DNA from: Streptomyces cylindrosporus
GTDB lineage: Bacteria > Actinomycetota > Actinomycetes > Streptomycetales > Streptomycetaceae
NCBI RefSeq assembly: GCF_022698165.1
Contig: NZ_JALDAY010000001.1
Coordinates: 992,001-1,056,000, forward strand
Direction: 5' to 3'
Length of the DNA stretch: 64,000 nt
The notes beneath the pieces are model-generated. The model saw only the letters and a list, made by a program, of their open reading frames with translations, did not search any database and was not told the origin of the DNA. Shown here in pieces: positions 46,362 to 55,379 of this stretch. Made by a program: the position numbers and the translations under genes. The stretch's first letter is position 1, and each line of letters begins with the position of its first letter.

Positions 46362-46951
46362 GCCGCGTTGGACGCGTGGAGCGAGTCACCAAGGAGACGT
46401 CGGTGCTCGTCGAGATCGATCTCGACGGCAGCGGCAAGGTCGATGTGTCGACAGGCGTCGGCTTCTACGACCACATGCTCGACCAGCTCGGCCGGCACGG
46501 CCTGTTCGACCTGACCGTGAAGACCGAGGGCGATCTGCACATCGACTCGCACCACACCATCGAGGACACCGCCCTCGCGCTCGGCGCCGCCTTCAAGCAG
46601 GCGTTCGGCGACAAGGTGGGCATCTACCGCTTCGGGAACTGCACGGTCCCCCTGGACGAGTCCCTCGCCCAGGTCACCGTCGACCTCTCCGGCCGCCCCT
46701 ACCTCGTGCACACCGAGCCCGAGAACATGGCGCCGATGATCGGCGAGTACGACACGACGATGACCCGGCACATCCTGGAGTCCTTCGTCGCCCAGGCCCA
46801 GATCGCGCTGCACGTGCACGTGCCGTACGGTCGAAACGCCCACCACATCGTGGAGTGCCAGTTCAAGGCGCTGGCGCGGGCGCTGCGGTACGCGTCCGAG
46901 CGCGACCCGCGGGCCGCCGGCATCCTCCCCTCCACGAAGGGCGCGCTGTGA
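46358..46951 (+). CDS. hisB: Imidazoleglycerol-phosphate dehydratase
   Basis: A 197-aa monofunctional IGPD without the phosphatase domain found in enterobacteria, so histidinol-phosphate phosphatase must be supplied elsewhere. The Mn-binding motifs are DSHHTIEDT and [12 protein letters not shown], duplicated as expected. AAGGAG precedes ATG 46358. It is coupled to hisC upstream and to the small membrane protein downstream (GTGA). Confidence 0.96.
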   Translation: MSRVGRVERVTKETSVLVEIDLDGSGKVDVSTGVGFYDHMLDQLGRHGLFDLTVKTEGDLHIDSHHTIEDTALALGAAFKQAFGDKVGIYRFGNCTVPLDESLAQVTVDLSGRPYLVHTEPENMAPMIGEYDTTMTRHILESFVAQAQIALHVHVPYGRNAHHIVECQFKALARALRYASERDPRAAGILPSTKGAL

Positions 46952-47112
46952 CCGGGCTGTCGACCATCCTGATCGTCGTCGGCCTCTTCCTGGTCGGCGG
47001 CATCATCTCCTTCGTCAAGCAGGGGATGCCCAAGCAGCTGATCGTGCTGCTGTCGATCGGCGCCGCGATGTGCCTGGTCGCCGGGATCATGCGGCTGGAG
47101 GTGTGGAATTGA
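46948..47112 (+). CDS. 54-aa membrane protein inside the his operon
   Basis: A GTG start overlaps the hisB stop (GTGA) and the stop overlaps the hisH start (TTGA), so the gene is locked into the operon by translation at both ends. It has two hydrophobic segments (about 5-22 and 31-48) separated by a basic loop [10 protein letters not shown], and ends RLEVWN. No family is recognised. Position suggests a function tied to histidine synthesis or to membrane association of HisH/HisF, but this is a guess. Confidence 0.75.
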   Translation: MTGLSTILIVVGLFLVGGIISFVKQGMPKQLIVLLSIGAAMCLVAGIMRLEVWN

Positions 47113-47753
47113 GCGCTCCTTCGAAGAAGGTCGTCGTCTTCGACTACGGCTTCGGAAACGTCCGGTCCGCCGAGCGCGCCCTCGCCCGCACCGGCGCCGA
47201 CGTCGAGATAACGCGCGACTTCGACAAGGCGATGAACGCCGACGGCCTGCTGGTGCCGGGCGTCGGCGCCTTCGCCGCCTGCATGCGGGGCCTCAAGGAG
47301 GCGCGCGGCGACTGGATCGTCGACCGGCGGCTGTCCGGCGGGCGTCCCGTCATGGGCATCTGCGTCGGCATGCAGATCCTCTTCGCGCGCGGCATCGAGC
47401 ACGGTGTGGAGACCGAGGGCCTCGACGAGTGGCCCGGCTCGGTCGAGCCGCTGCAGGCCGAGATCGTGCCCCACATGGGCTGGAACACCGTCGAGGCGCC
47501 GGCCGACTCCGAGCTGTTCGCCGGCCTGGACGCGGACGCGCGCTTCTACTTCGTGCACTCCTACGCCGTGCACGACTGGTCGCTGGAGATCCACAACCCG
47601 ACCATGCACGCGCCCAAGGTGACCTGGTCCACGCACGGCAAGCCGTTCGTGGCCGCCGTGGAGAACGGCGCCCTGTGGGCCACCCAGTTCCACCCCGAGA
47701 AGTCCGGCGACGCCGGAGCGCAGCTGCTGAACAACTGGATCGGAACCCTCTGA
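47109..47753 (+). CDS. hisH: Imidazole glycerol phosphate synthase, glutaminase subunit HisH
   Basis: HisH hydrolyses glutamine and channels ammonia to HisF. The 214-aa class I amidotransferase shows GVGAFAACM, the nucleophile-containing [10 protein letters not shown], and the His-Glu pair in [13 protein letters not shown] 47109 overlaps the preceding stop and has GGAG 8 nt upstream; GTG 47103 is an alternative that would place the same GGAG only 2 nt away. TTG is rare in this window. The stop shares one base with the priA ATG. Confidence 0.94.
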   Translation: MSAPSKKVVVFDYGFGNVRSAERALARTGADVEITRDFDKAMNADGLLVPGVGAFAACMRGLKEARGDWIVDRRLSGGRPVMGICVGMQILFARGIEHGVETEGLDEWPGSVEPLQAEIVPHMGWNTVEAPADSELFAGLDADARFYFVHSYAVHDWSLEIHNPTMHAPKVTWSTHGKPFVAAVENGALWATQFHPEKSGDAGAQLLNNWIGTL

Positions 47754-48493
47754 TGTCCTCGAACCCCTCAGGCCGGCTCGAACTCCTCCCCGCCGTCGAC
47801 GTCCGTGACGGCCAGGCCGTCCGCCTCGTGCACGGCGAGTCCGGGACCGAGACCTCCTACGGCTCCCCGCTGGAGGCCGCCCTCGCCTGGCAGCGCGCCG
47901 GCGCCGAGTGGCTGCACCTGGTCGACCTGGACGCCGCGTTCGGCACCGGCGACAACCGGGCGCTGATCGCCGAGGTCACCAAGGCGATGGACATCAAGGT
48001 CGAGCTGTCCGGCGGCATCCGCGACGACGACACGCTCGCCGCCGCCCTCGCCACCGGCTGCACCCGGGTCAACCTCGGCACGGCCGCCCTGGAGACCCCG
48101 GAGTGGGTCGCCAAGGTCATCGCCGAGCACGGCGACAAGATCGCGGTCGGCCTGGACGTACGGGGCACCACGCTCCGCGGCCGCGGCTGGACCCGCGACG
48201 GCGGTGACCTCTACGAGACGCTGGAGCGTCTCGACAAGGAGGGCTGCGCGCGGTACGTGGTCACCGACATCGCCAAGGACGGCACCCTGCAGGGCCCGAA
48301 CCTGGAGCTGCTGCGCAACGTCTGCGCGGCGACCGACCGGCCGGTCGTGGCCTCCGGCGGCGTGTCGTCCCTCGACGACCTGCGCGCCATCGCCGAACTC
48401 GTACCGCTCGGTGTCGAGGGCTCCATCGTCGGGAAGGCCCTGTACGCCAAGGCGTTCACCCTGGAAGAGGCCCTGGAGGCGGTAGCCAAGTGA
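47753..48493 (+). CDS. priA: Bifunctional HisA/TrpF isomerase PriA
   Basis: A (beta-alpha)8 barrel of 246 aa that in Streptomyces and mycobacteria isomerises both ProFAR (histidine pathway) and phosphoribosyl anthranilate (tryptophan pathway). Two catalytic aspartates are at D16 ([10 protein letters not shown]) and D135 (VGLDVRG). Phosphate-binding GGI and GGVSS loops are present. The gene lies between hisH and the Rid-family gene. No separate trpF occurs beside trpC/B/A in this window, which fits dual function. Confidence 0.93.
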   Translation: MSSNPSGRLELLPAVDVRDGQAVRLVHGESGTETSYGSPLEAALAWQRAGAEWLHLVDLDAAFGTGDNRALIAEVTKAMDIKVELSGGIRDDDTLAAALATGCTRVNLGTAALETPEWVAKVIAEHGDKIAVGLDVRGTTLRGRGWTRDGGDLYETLERLDKEGCARYVVTDIAKDGTLQGPNLELLRNVCAATDRPVVASGGVSSLDDLRAIAELVPLGVEGSIVGKALYAKAFTLEEALEAVAK

Positions 48494-48888
48494 GCGATCT
48501 GCGACGCGTCGTGACCGGCGCGCCCTGGGAGGAGGCCTTCGGGTACTCCCGCGCGGTGGAGCTGCCCAACGGCCTGGTGCTCGTCGCCGGCTGCACGTCG
48601 ATAGTGGACGGTGAGATCGCCGGCGGCGACCCCTACGAGCAGACGGTCAACGCCTTCAACGTCGCCTTCACCGCGCTGGGACAGCTCGGTCTCGGCCGCG
48701 ACGACGTGGTGCGCACGCGCATGTACGTCACCCACGCGCGGGACGTCGAGGAGGTCGGCCGCGCCCACAAGGAGCTGTTCGACGCCGTACGGCCCGCCGC
48801 GACCATGATCATCGTCTCCGGCTTCGTGGACCCCAGCCTGGTCGTCGAGGTCGAGGTGGAGGCGTTCCGACGGGAGGCCGCGCAATGA
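48490..48888 (+). CDS. Rid-family protein lacking the catalytic arginine
   Basis: A 132-aa RidA/YjgF-fold protein coupled at both ends (GTGA with priA, ATGA with hisF). The fold motifs [14 protein letters not shown] and [16 protein letters not shown] are clear. The place where RidA enamine deaminases have the substrate Arg (pattern P-A/E-R-[ST] before the last strands) reads RPAAT at 101-105, so that Arg is Ala. It therefore belongs to a Rid subgroup without the classical deaminase site. A role in handling a his intermediate is possible. Confidence 0.82.
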   Translation: MSDLRRVVTGAPWEEAFGYSRAVELPNGLVLVAGCTSIVDGEIAGGDPYEQTVNAFNVAFTALGQLGLGRDDVVRTRMYVTHARDVEEVGRAHKELFDAVRPAATMIIVSGFVDPSLVVEVEVEAFRREAAQ

Positions 48889-49640
48889 GTCTCGCCGTAC
48901 GCGTCATCCCCTGCCTGGACGTCGACAACGGCCGGGTCGTCAAGGGTGTCAACTTCCAGAACCTGCGCGACGCCGGTGACCCCGTCGAGATGGCCAAGGT
49001 GTACGACGCCGAGGGCGCCGACGAGCTGACGTTCCTGGACATCACCGCGTCCTCGGGCAACCGCGAGACGACGTACGACGTGGTGCGCCGCACGGCCGAG
49101 CAGGTGTTCATCCCGCTGACGGTCGGCGGCGGAGTGCGCACCGCCGAGGACGTGGACAAGCTGCTGCGGGCCGGTGCGGACAAGGTGGGCGTGAACACCG
49201 CGGCCATCGCGCGGCCCGAGCTGATCAAGGAGATCGCCGAGCGCTTCGGCCGGCAGGTGCTGGTGCTGTCCGTGGACGCGCGGCGCACCGAGTCGGGGTT
49301 CTTCGAGGTGACGACCCACGGCGGTCGCCGGGGCACCGGCATCGACGCGGTCGAGTGGGCGCACCGGGCCGCGGAGCTGGGCGCGGGCGAGATCCTGCTC
49401 AACTCCATGGACGCGGACGGCACGAAGGACGGCTACGACCTGGAGATGATCGCCGCGGTCCGCAAGCACGTCACCGTGCCGGTGATCGCGTCGGGCGGCG
49501 CGGGCGAACTGGCCCACTTCCCGCCGGCCATCGAGGCGGGCGCGGACGCGGTGCTGGCGGCGTCGGTGTTCCACTTCGGCGACCTGCGGATCGGGGAAGT
49601 GAAGCGGGCGCTGAGGGATGCGGGGCATCCGGTGCGGTGA
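48885..49640 (+). CDS. hisF: Imidazole glycerol phosphate synthase, cyclase subunit HisF
   Basis: HisF closes the imidazole ring, releasing IGP and AICAR. The 251-aa barrel shows [15 protein letters not shown] (first catalytic Asp), VDARR (second catalytic Asp) and phosphate loops GGGVRT and ASGGAGE. It completes the his operon segment. A hairpin terminator follows 16 nt after the stop. Confidence 0.96.
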   Translation: MSLAVRVIPCLDVDNGRVVKGVNFQNLRDAGDPVEMAKVYDAEGADELTFLDITASSGNRETTYDVVRRTAEQVFIPLTVGGGVRTAEDVDKLLRAGADKVGVNTAAIARPELIKEIAERFGRQVLVLSVDARRTESGFFEVTTHGGRRGTGIDAVEWAHRAAELGAGEILLNSMDADGTKDGYDLEMIAAVRKHVTVPVIASGGAGELAHFPPAIEAGADAVLAASVFHFGDLRIGEVKRALRDAGHPVR

Positions 49641-49656
49641 CGCCCTTGGTGGTGCT

Positions 49657-49689
49657 GTAAGCCCCGGCCGCCTGGTGGCCGGGGCTTAC
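49657..49689 (+). terminator. Terminator of the his operon
   Basis: A perfect 13-bp stem GTAAGCCCCGGCC (49657-49669) / GGCCGGGGCTTAC (49677-49689) with a 7-nt loop, 16 nt after the hisF stop. Only TT follows. Confidence 0.82.
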
Positions 49690-49698
49690 TTGCGGGCC

Positions 49699-49750
49699 GA
49701 TACGAAAGAGAAGTTGCGCAAAATATATTGCGCAACTTCTCTTTCGTATC
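49699..49750. promoter_or_regulatory. 52-nt near-perfect palindrome, probable operator of the HTH regulator
   Basis: A perfect 23-bp inverted repeat (49699-49721 and 49728-49750) surrounds the 6-bp spacer AATATA. Within each arm lies the self-complementary octamer TTGCGCAA (49714-49721 and 49728-49735), so two small palindromes sit 14 bp apart. It ends 13 nt before the start codon of the HTH gene and is far more A+T-rich than its surroundings. It could be a dimeric-repressor binding site and, in RNA, a very stable leader hairpin. Confidence 0.75.
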
Positions 49751-49763
49751 TACCGTGGGCGGC

Positions 49764-50354
49764 ATGCCGGACGACGAAAGAGACCGCCGTATCACGGACG
49801 TGGCCACGCTCAAGGCGCTCGCTCACCCGCTGCGGATGCGGCTGTACCGTGCGCTGACCATCGCGCGCGTGGCGACCGCCTCGCACCTGGCCGACCAGGT
49901 CGACGAGGCGGTTTCCCTGGTCAGCTACCACCTGCGCAAGCTCGCCGAGCACGGCCTGGTGGAGGAGGCGGAGCCGCAGAGCGCGGACGGCCGGGAGCGG
50001 TGGTGGCAGCCCGCCTCGCAGAGTGTGAGCATCCGCGACGAGGACTTCCGCGACGCCCCGGAGAAGGCCGCCGCGCACACCGCCGCCAGCCGTCTCTTCT
50101 TCGAGCAGCGCGCCGACATGTACCGCCGCTATCTCGACGAGCGCGCCCACTGGGGCAACGACTGGACCACGGCCTCCGACTCGTCCGAGTGGCTGCTCCG
50201 GCTGACCGCGGACCAACTCTCGGAGCTGTCCAAGGAGATGTACGCGCTCGTTCACAAGTACGACGAACTCGGCCGTGCCGCCGACGCCGCGGGCGACACC
50301 GAGGGCCGCGAGAACGTCGCCGTGCACACGTACGGATTCCCGTTCCGCTTCTGA
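49764..50354 (+). CDS. ArsR-like winged-helix transcriptional regulator
   Basis: A 196-aa DNA-binding protein. The winged helix-turn-helix is at about residues 10-90: LKALAHPLRMRLYRALTIARVATASHLADQ, then VSLVSYHLRKLAEHGLV as recognition helix, then a wing. The helical C-terminal region (RADMYRRYLDERAHWGND, LSELSKEMYALVHKYDEL) is probably for dimerisation and ligand binding; no Cys metal site is present. ATG 49764 has a poor ribosome-binding site, so leaderless translation is possible. It is 21 nt upstream of an MFS exporter, which it most likely controls together with itself. Confidence 0.85.
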   Translation: MPDDERDRRITDVATLKALAHPLRMRLYRALTIARVATASHLADQVDEAVSLVSYHLRKLAEHGLVEEAEPQSADGRERWWQPASQSVSIRDEDFRDAPEKAAAHTAASRLFFEQRADMYRRYLDERAHWGNDWTTASDSSEWLLRLTADQLSELSKEMYALVHKYDELGRAADAAGDTEGRENVAVHTYGFPFRF

Positions 50355-50375
50355 GCACCGAGAGGACCGTCCGCC

Positions 50376-51836
50376 GTGACCGTCACGCCCGCGATATCCG
50401 CCCCGCCGGTCGAGGACGCCGGAACCCCTGCCCACCGTGACGGCAACGTGCTGCGCTGGCTCGGGGCCTACACCTCCTCCATGGTCGGCGACAGCGTGTA
50501 CTACATCGCCCTGTCCTGGGCCGCCGTACAGGCGGGTACGCCCGCGCAGGCCGGGCTGGTCATGTCCGTCAGCGCGGTGCCGCGGGCGCTGCTGATGCTG
50601 GGCGGGGGAGTCGTCGCCGACCGGCTCGGGCCCCGGCGGGTCGTCATCGGCAGCGACGTCGCGCGCTGCGCGGCCGTGTCCGCGGTGGCCGCGCTGCTGT
50701 TCCTGGCCGACCCGGGCCTGTGGGCGCTGGCGCTGCTCGCCCTGGTCTTCGGCACCGTCGACGCCGTGTTCATGCCGGCCGTGGGTGCCCTCCCCGCGCG
50801 CGTGACGACCCGTGACCAACTCGCGCGCGTGCAGGGCATGCGGGGCCTCGCCATCCGCTTCGCGAGCGTCGTGGGAGCCCCGCTGGGCGGCCTCGGCGTG
50901 GCCCTGGGCGGCGCGGCGGCCGCGTTCGGCCTGGCAGGACTCCTGATCGCGGTGTCGGTGCCGCTGCTGGTGAGCGTGCGGGTGCGGGAGCTGCCGGGGG
51001 ACGACGTGATCGCCGGCGGCGGGGAGGGCCGGGGTGGGGGCCGGAGCGAGGGCCTTACCGTCGAGGCAGGCAGCGCCGCTCGCGAAGAGCACGCGGACCG
51101 CGTCGCGGAGGAGCGCGGCGCGGCGGACACGGGGAGTGGTCGGAGCGTGGGTCGAGGGGCTGGTCGCGTGCCCGGGGCGGGTGACGTGGTCGGTACCCGG
51201 AGTCGTCGAGCCGGCCGTCGTGGGGAGTCCGGCCCGGGGGACCTCGTCGCCGGTCTGCGCTACATCTGGCGGCACCCCGTGCTCGCGCCCCTGCTGTTCG
51301 CCATCGCCGTGGGGGACCTGGGCTTCGTCGGGCCGCTCAACGTCGGGCTGACGCTGCTGGCCGACGAGCGGGGCTGGGGTGCCTCGGGGATGGGGGCCGT
51401 GCTGGCCGGGTTCGGGGTCGGGGCCGGTGGCGCCTCGCTGCTGCTGACCGTGCGGGGACGGCTGCCGCGCGCGGGACTGGTGGCGGCGTACACGATCCTC
51501 GCGGGGTCCGTCGCCATCGGCGCCCTGGCCTTCGTGCCGACGCTCCTCGCCGCCGTCGGTACGGCGCTGCTCGTCGGCCTGCTCGCCGGGCTCAGCGGCG
51601 CGATGTGCGGCGCCCTGCTGCAGACGCAGGTCGACCCGGTGTACCTGGGCCGGGTCACCGCCGTCGCCGGCCTGGTCAGCCTCGGTATCGCCCCGCTGAG
51701 CATGCCGGTGTCGGCGGCGGCGATCGGGGCCTGGGGCACCGGTCCCGTCTTCGTCGTCAGCGCCGTCGTCTGCGGGCTCGGCGGCGTGGTCGCGCTGGGC
51801 GTACGCGACCTGCGCCGCGCGGAACTGCCCCGCTGA
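50376..51836 (+). CDS. MFS exporter with an unusual central insert
   Basis: A 486-aa major facilitator protein of the MFS_3/enterobactin-exporter-like type. The N-half (residues 28-205) and C-half (from about 290) each show membrane segments, with [12 protein letters not shown] as the conserved loop 2-3 motif. The cytoplasmic loop between halves is about 80 residues (209-288) of Gly/Arg/Glu-rich low-complexity sequence, much longer than usual. GTG 50376. It forms a unit with the HTH regulator; the transported compound is unknown. Confidence 0.87.
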   Translation: MTVTPAISAPPVEDAGTPAHRDGNVLRWLGAYTSSMVGDSVYYIALSWAAVQAGTPAQAGLVMSVSAVPRALLMLGGGVVADRLGPRRVVIGSDVARCAAVSAVAALLFLADPGLWALALLALVFGTVDAVFMPAVGALPARVTTRDQLARVQGMRGLAIRFASVVGAPLGGLGVALGGAAAAFGLAGLLIAVSVPLLVSVRVRELPGDDVIAGGGEGRGGGRSEGLTVEAGSAAREEHADRVAEERGAADTGSGRSVGRGAGRVPGAGDVVGTRSRRAGRRGESGPGDLVAGLRYIWRHPVLAPLLFAIAVGDLGFVGPLNVGLTLLADERGWGASGMGAVLAGFGVGAGGASLLLTVRGRLPRAGLVAAYTILAGSVAIGALAFVPTLLAAVGTALLVGLLAGLSGAMCGALLQTQVDPVYLGRVTAVAGLVSLGIAPLSMPVSAAAIGAWGTGPVFVVSAVVCGLGGVVALGVRDLRRAELPR

Positions 51837-51850
51837 CGCCCCCGCCGAGC

Positions 51851-52486
51851 CTAGATGCCCAGCTGTTTGGCCTCGTGCAGCTTCGCCACCGCGTCCTTGT
51901 CGCCGTCCAGCTCCACCTTCGCGGCGTTCTGCCGGCCGTACGAGAAGAGCAGCAGCTCGGACGGCTCGCCGGTCACCGTCACGACCGGAGTGCCGCGATG
52001 CGCGACCGCCGTCTGGCCGTCCGGGCGGCGCAGGACCAGGCCGGTCGGGGCGCTGCGGCCCACCAGGCGGGCGCTGCGCTCCAGGCGGGACCAGAGGGCG
52101 TCCTGGAAGACCTGGTCGAGCTCGCGCGGCGTCCAGTCCGGCTGGGCCCGGCGCACGTCCTCCGTGTGGACGTAGAACTCGACCGTGTTGGACATCTCGT
52201 CGACCTGCTTCAGCTGGAACGGCGAGAAACGCGGCGGACCGGTGCGGATGAGCTGGATCAGCTCCTCGTACGGCTTGGCGGCGAACTCCGCCATCACCCG
52301 CTCCAGGCGCGGCGCGAGCTGCTTGATCAGGATGCCGCCGGCGGCATCGGGGCGGCGCTCGCGCACCACCACGTGCGCGGCGAGGTCACGGGTGCGCCAG
52401 CCCTCGCAGAGGGTCGGGGCGTCCGGGCCCTCGGCCTCCAACAGATCGGCCAGCAGAAGTCGTTCACGCTTGGCGAAAGTCGACAT
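51851..52486 (-). CDS. TIGR03085-family protein (DinB/maleylpyruvate isomerase-like fold)
   Basis: A 211-aa actinobacterial protein. The N-terminal four-helix region ([40 protein letters not shown]) matches the mycothiol-dependent maleylpyruvate isomerase/DinB superfamily, with His in AAHVV and VHTEDVRR as candidate metal ligands. A C-terminal domain ([18 protein letters not shown]) is SCP2-like. The reaction is unknown. It is divergent from hisI and converges on the MFS gene with a 14-bp gap. Confidence 0.78.
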   Translation of the reverse strand: MSTFAKRERLLLADLLEAEGPDAPTLCEGWRTRDLAAHVVVRERRPDAAGGILIKQLAPRLERVMAEFAAKPYEELIQLIRTGPPRFSPFQLKQVDEMSNTVEFYVHTEDVRRAQPDWTPRELDQVFQDALWSRLERSARLVGRSAPTGLVLRRPDGQTAVAHRGTPVVTVTGEPSELLLFSYGRQNAAKVELDGDKDAVAKLHEAKQLGI

Positions 52487-52519
52487 GCAGTCAGCCTACG
52501 ACCACCCTCCGGGCACGCC

Positions 52520-52574
52520 CAGTGGACACCCCCGGCGGGTCCGCCCACTGGACAAGGCGCCGTCACTGTCAGTG
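52520..52574. promoter_or_regulatory. Cluster of CAGTG/CACTG half-sites upstream of hisI-trpE
   Basis: Four copies of the same 5-mer in alternating orientation lie in 55 bp: CAGTG at 52520, CACTG at 52546, CACTG at 52564 and CAGTG at 52570. The first two are part of CCAGTGG/CCACTGG inverted 7-mers; the last two make the dyad CACTG-T-CAGTG. They occupy the 109-bp gap between the divergent TIGR03085 gene and hisI. Possible operator. Confidence 0.45.
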
Positions 52575-52595
52575 GCGCGCGGCACAATGGCACCC

Positions 52596-53000
52596 ATGAC
52601 CAGTACGACCGGCACACCCCCGCCCAGCAGCCTCGACCCGGAGATCGCCGCGCGCCTCAAGCGCAGCGCCGACGGGCTCGTCCCCGCGATCGCCCAGCAG
52701 TACGACACCGGCGAGGTGCTCATGCTCGGCTGGATGGACGACGAGGCACTGCACCGGACGCTGACGACCGGCCGCTGCACCTACTGGTCGCGCAGCCGCC
52801 AGGAGTACTGGGTCAAGGGCGACACCTCCGGCCACTTCCAGTGGGTCAGGTCGGTCGCGCTCGACTGCGACGCCGACACCGTGCTGGTCAAGGTCGACCA
52901 GGTCGGCGCCGCCTGCCACACCGGCGCCCGCACCTGCTTCGACGAAGACGTCCTCCTCAAGGACGGCGCCGATTCCGGTGCCGCCGCCTCGGATCAGTAA
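52596..53000 (+). CDS. hisI: Phosphoribosyl-AMP cyclohydrolase
   Basis: HisI opens the adenine ring of PR-AMP in step 3 of histidine synthesis; it is a separate protein here with no fused HisE. The 134-aa sequence carries [15 protein letters not shown] and the metal site [29 protein letters not shown] 52596 gives MTSTTG; an in-frame ATG at 52587 would add three residues. It is 11 nt upstream of trpE, linking the two pathways in one transcript, and is separated from the main his operon by the regulator/exporter pair. Confidence 0.94.
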   Translation: MTSTTGTPPPSSLDPEIAARLKRSADGLVPAIAQQYDTGEVLMLGWMDDEALHRTLTTGRCTYWSRSRQEYWVKGDTSGHFQWVRSVALDCDADTVLVKVDQVGAACHTGARTCFDEDVLLKDGADSGAAASDQ

Positions 53001-53011
53001 GGTCTGCCGCC

Positions 53012-54490
53012 ATGGACCTCGAGACCTTCCGCAAGCTCGCCACCGACCGGCGCGTCATCCCGGTCACGCGCAAGCTCCTCGCCGACGGCGACACCCCCGT
53101 CGCGCTCTACCGCAAGCTCGCCGCCGAGCGCCCCGGCACCTTCCTGCTGGAGTCCGCGGAGAACGGCCGCTCATGGTCCCGGTACTCGTTCGTGGGCGTC
53201 CGCAGCGCCGCCACCCTCACCGCCCGCGAGGGCCAGGCCCACTGGCTCGGCGCCCCGCCCGTCGGCGTACCCACGGACGGCGACCCGCTCGCCGCCCTGC
53301 GCGCCACCATCGAGGCCCTGCACACCCCGCACCAGGAGGGCCTGCCGCCCTTCACCGGCGGCATGGTCGGCTATCTCGGCTACGACATCGTGCGCCGCCT
53401 GGAGAAGATCGGCCCCGGCGAGCGGGACGACCTCCGGCTGCCCGAGCTGACCATGCTGCTCACCAGCGACCTCGCCGTCATGGACCACTGGGAGGGCTCG
53501 GTCCTGCTGATCGCCAACGCGATCAACCACAACGACCTCGACACGGGCGTCGACGAGGCCTACGCCGACGCCGTGGCCCGCCTCGACGCGATGGAGGCCG
53601 ACCTCTCGCGCGCGGTCGCCCAGCCGCCCGCCGTCCTCCCGCCCTCCGAACTCCCCGAGTACTCCGCACTGTGGGGCGGCCCCGACTTCCAGGCGGCCGT
53701 CGAGGACATCAAGGAGCGCATCCGGGCCGGTGAGGCCTTCCAGGTCGTCCCCTCCCAGCGCTTCGAAACACCGTGCACGGCAAGCGCGCTGGACGTGTAC
53801 CGGGTGCTGCGCGCCACCAACCCCTCGCCGTACATGTACCTGTTCCGCTTCGACGGCTTCGACGTCGTGGGATCCAGCCCGGAAGCCCTCGTCAAGGTCG
53901 AGGACGGGCAGGCCATGGTCCACCCCATCGCCGGCACCCGCTGGCGCGGCGCGACCCCGCAGGAGGACCAGGCCCTCGCCGAGGAACTGCTCGCCGACCC
54001 CAAGGAGCGCGCCGAGCACCTGATGCTGGTCGACCTCGGACGCAACGACCTCGGGCGCGTCTGCGAACCCGGCTCGGTCGAGGTCGTCGACTTCATGTCC
54101 GTCGAGCGGTACTCGCACGTGATGCACATCGTCTCCACGGTCACCGGCAAGGTCGCCGAGGGCCGCACGGCGTTCGACGTCCTGACGGCCTGCTTCCCGG
54201 CCGGCACCCTCTCCGGCGCCCCCAAGCCCCGGGCCATGCAGATCATCGACGAACTGGAGCCGTCCAGAAGGGGGTTGTACGGCGGTTGCGTCGGCTACCT
54301 CGACTTCGCGGGCGACTCCGACACGGCCATCGCCATCCGCACGGCACTGCTGCGGGACGGCACCGCGTACGTCCAGGCGGGCGCCGGAATCGTCGCCGAC
54401 TCCGACCCCGTCGCCGAGGACCAGGAGTGCCGGAACAAGGCCGCGGCGGTGCTCCGCGCGGTCCACACGGCCAACCGGTTGGGCAAGTAG
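53012..54490 (+). CDS. trpE: Anthranilate synthase component I
   Basis: TrpE converts chorismate to anthranilate with ammonia from a TrpG partner, which is not in this window. The 492-aa protein shows the TrpE N-terminal feedback region ([18 protein letters not shown], containing the ESA.. tryptophan-binding motif), then the catalytic core with [19 protein letters not shown] and the signature [26 protein letters not shown]. The 11-nt gap from hisI leaves no room for a tryptophan leader-peptide attenuator directly before it. A hairpin lies 14 nt downstream. Confidence 0.96.
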   Translation: MDLETFRKLATDRRVIPVTRKLLADGDTPVALYRKLAAERPGTFLLESAENGRSWSRYSFVGVRSAATLTAREGQAHWLGAPPVGVPTDGDPLAALRATIEALHTPHQEGLPPFTGGMVGYLGYDIVRRLEKIGPGERDDLRLPELTMLLTSDLAVMDHWEGSVLLIANAINHNDLDTGVDEAYADAVARLDAMEADLSRAVAQPPAVLPPSELPEYSALWGGPDFQAAVEDIKERIRAGEAFQVVPSQRFETPCTASALDVYRVLRATNPSPYMYLFRFDGFDVVGSSPEALVKVEDGQAMVHPIAGTRWRGATPQEDQALAEELLADPKERAEHLMLVDLGRNDLGRVCEPGSVEVVDFMSVERYSHVMHIVSTVTGKVAEGRTAFDVLTACFPAGTLSGAPKPRAMQIIDELEPSRRGLYGGCVGYLDFAGDSDTAIAIRTALLRDGTAYVQAGAGIVADSDPVAEDQECRNKAAAVLRAVHTANRLGK

Positions 54491-54504
54491 GGCGAGAGTC
54501 ACGT

Positions 54505-54534
54505 GAACCCCGGGTGACGGTTCGCCCGGGGTTC
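54505..54534 (+). terminator. Hairpin terminator after trpE
   Basis: GAACCCCGGG (54505-54514) pairs with CCCGGGGTTC (54525-54534) around a 10-nt loop, 14 nt after the trpE stop and 17 nt before the next start codon. It may only partly terminate transcription. Confidence 0.65.
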
Positions 54535-54551
54535 GGGCGATAGTGGAGTAC

Positions 54552-55181
54552 GTGACTGCCGTTCCTCACCCCCGTTCCGAAGCCGCCGGACCCGCCCGGG
54601 CCGGCCGCCTCAGTCTTGCCGTGGCTCTGCTGGCCGGTGCGCTCGGCGCCGCCGTGGCGCTGCTGGCCACCCGACAGCGATGGGCGGAGGGCACGGCGAC
54701 AGTGGCCGGGGCCCCCTTCTCGCTGACCGCCAAGGGCAGCGACGTCACGGGCGTCCCCGCAGCCCTCGCCATAGTGGGCCTCGCCGCGCTCGTCGCCGTC
54801 TTCGCCGTCCGCAAGGCGGGCCGCCTGCTGGTCGCGGGCCTGCTCGCGCTGTCGGGCGCGGGCACGATCGCGGCGGCGCTGCTGGGTGTCTCCGACAGTT
54901 CCGCGCTGGACGAGAAGGCGGCGCAGGCGGCGGGGGACACGGGGGCGACGGTGACTGCGCTGAGCCATACCGCTTGGCCGTATGTGGCGGCCGTGGGTGG
55001 TGCGCTGCTGTTGCTCGCCGGGTTGTTGGCGCTGCGGTACGGGCGGTCCTGGCCTGCGATGTCCGGGCGTTATGAGAGGGACGGTTCGGTGCGGCCGCGG
55101 CGGCGGGTCGTCGTCGATCCTGACCGGCCCGAGGAGCTTTGGAAGGCGATTGATCGGGGGGAGGACCCGACAAGCGCCTAG
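54552..55181 (+). CDS. TIGR02234-family Trp-operon-associated membrane protein
   Basis: A 209-aa membrane protein of the family found next to trp genes in actinobacteria. Four hydrophobic segments are visible (about 21-40, 67-84, 88-108 and 140-160); the second loop carries RQRWAEGTATVAGAPFSLTAKGSDVTG, typical of the family, and the tail is basic (VRPRRRVVVDPDRPEELW). No biochemical role is known. GTG 54552 or GTG 54543 may start it; the GGAG at 54545-54548 is too close to judge. Confidence 0.82.
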   Translation: MTAVPHPRSEAAGPARAGRLSLAVALLAGALGAAVALLATRQRWAEGTATVAGAPFSLTAKGSDVTGVPAALAIVGLAALVAVFAVRKAGRLLVAGLLALSGAGTIAAALLGVSDSSALDEKAAQAAGDTGATVTALSHTAWPYVAAVGGALLLLAGLLALRYGRSWPAMSGRYERDGSVRPRRRVVVDPDRPEELWKAIDRGEDPTSA

Positions 55182-55224
55182 GGGTCTGCCGGGTGCGGTC
55201 GATTCGCGTCTGCGGGTGCGTCGT

Positions 55225-55257
55225 GGCTGGTCGCGCAGTTCCCCGCGCCCCTTTAGG
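55225..55257 (-). repeat. Streptomyces interspersed repeat, copy 1
   Basis: On the - strand this reads CCTAAAGGGGCGCGGGGAAC then TGCGCGACCAGCC. The core AGGGGCGCGGGGAACTGCGC is shared with a second copy in opposite orientation at 57305. From experience this short element recurs very often between genes in Streptomyces genomes. It lies in the 198-bp gap before the HGxxPAAW gene. Confidence 0.8.
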
Positions 55258-55379
55258 TTGGTCCACTGGTCCGGAATCGACTCGCGAGGGAGTACCCGCT
55301 CGCAGTCCACGCGTGCGTGTGCGGGACAATGTGCGGGAGCGTACGGCTCAGACACGTAAACATCAGCGAGGAGCAAGTC

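Noticed and set aside
53001..53011. Tryptophan attenuator directly before trpE
   Set aside because: Only 11 nt separate hisI from trpE, with no leader peptide or alternative hairpins.
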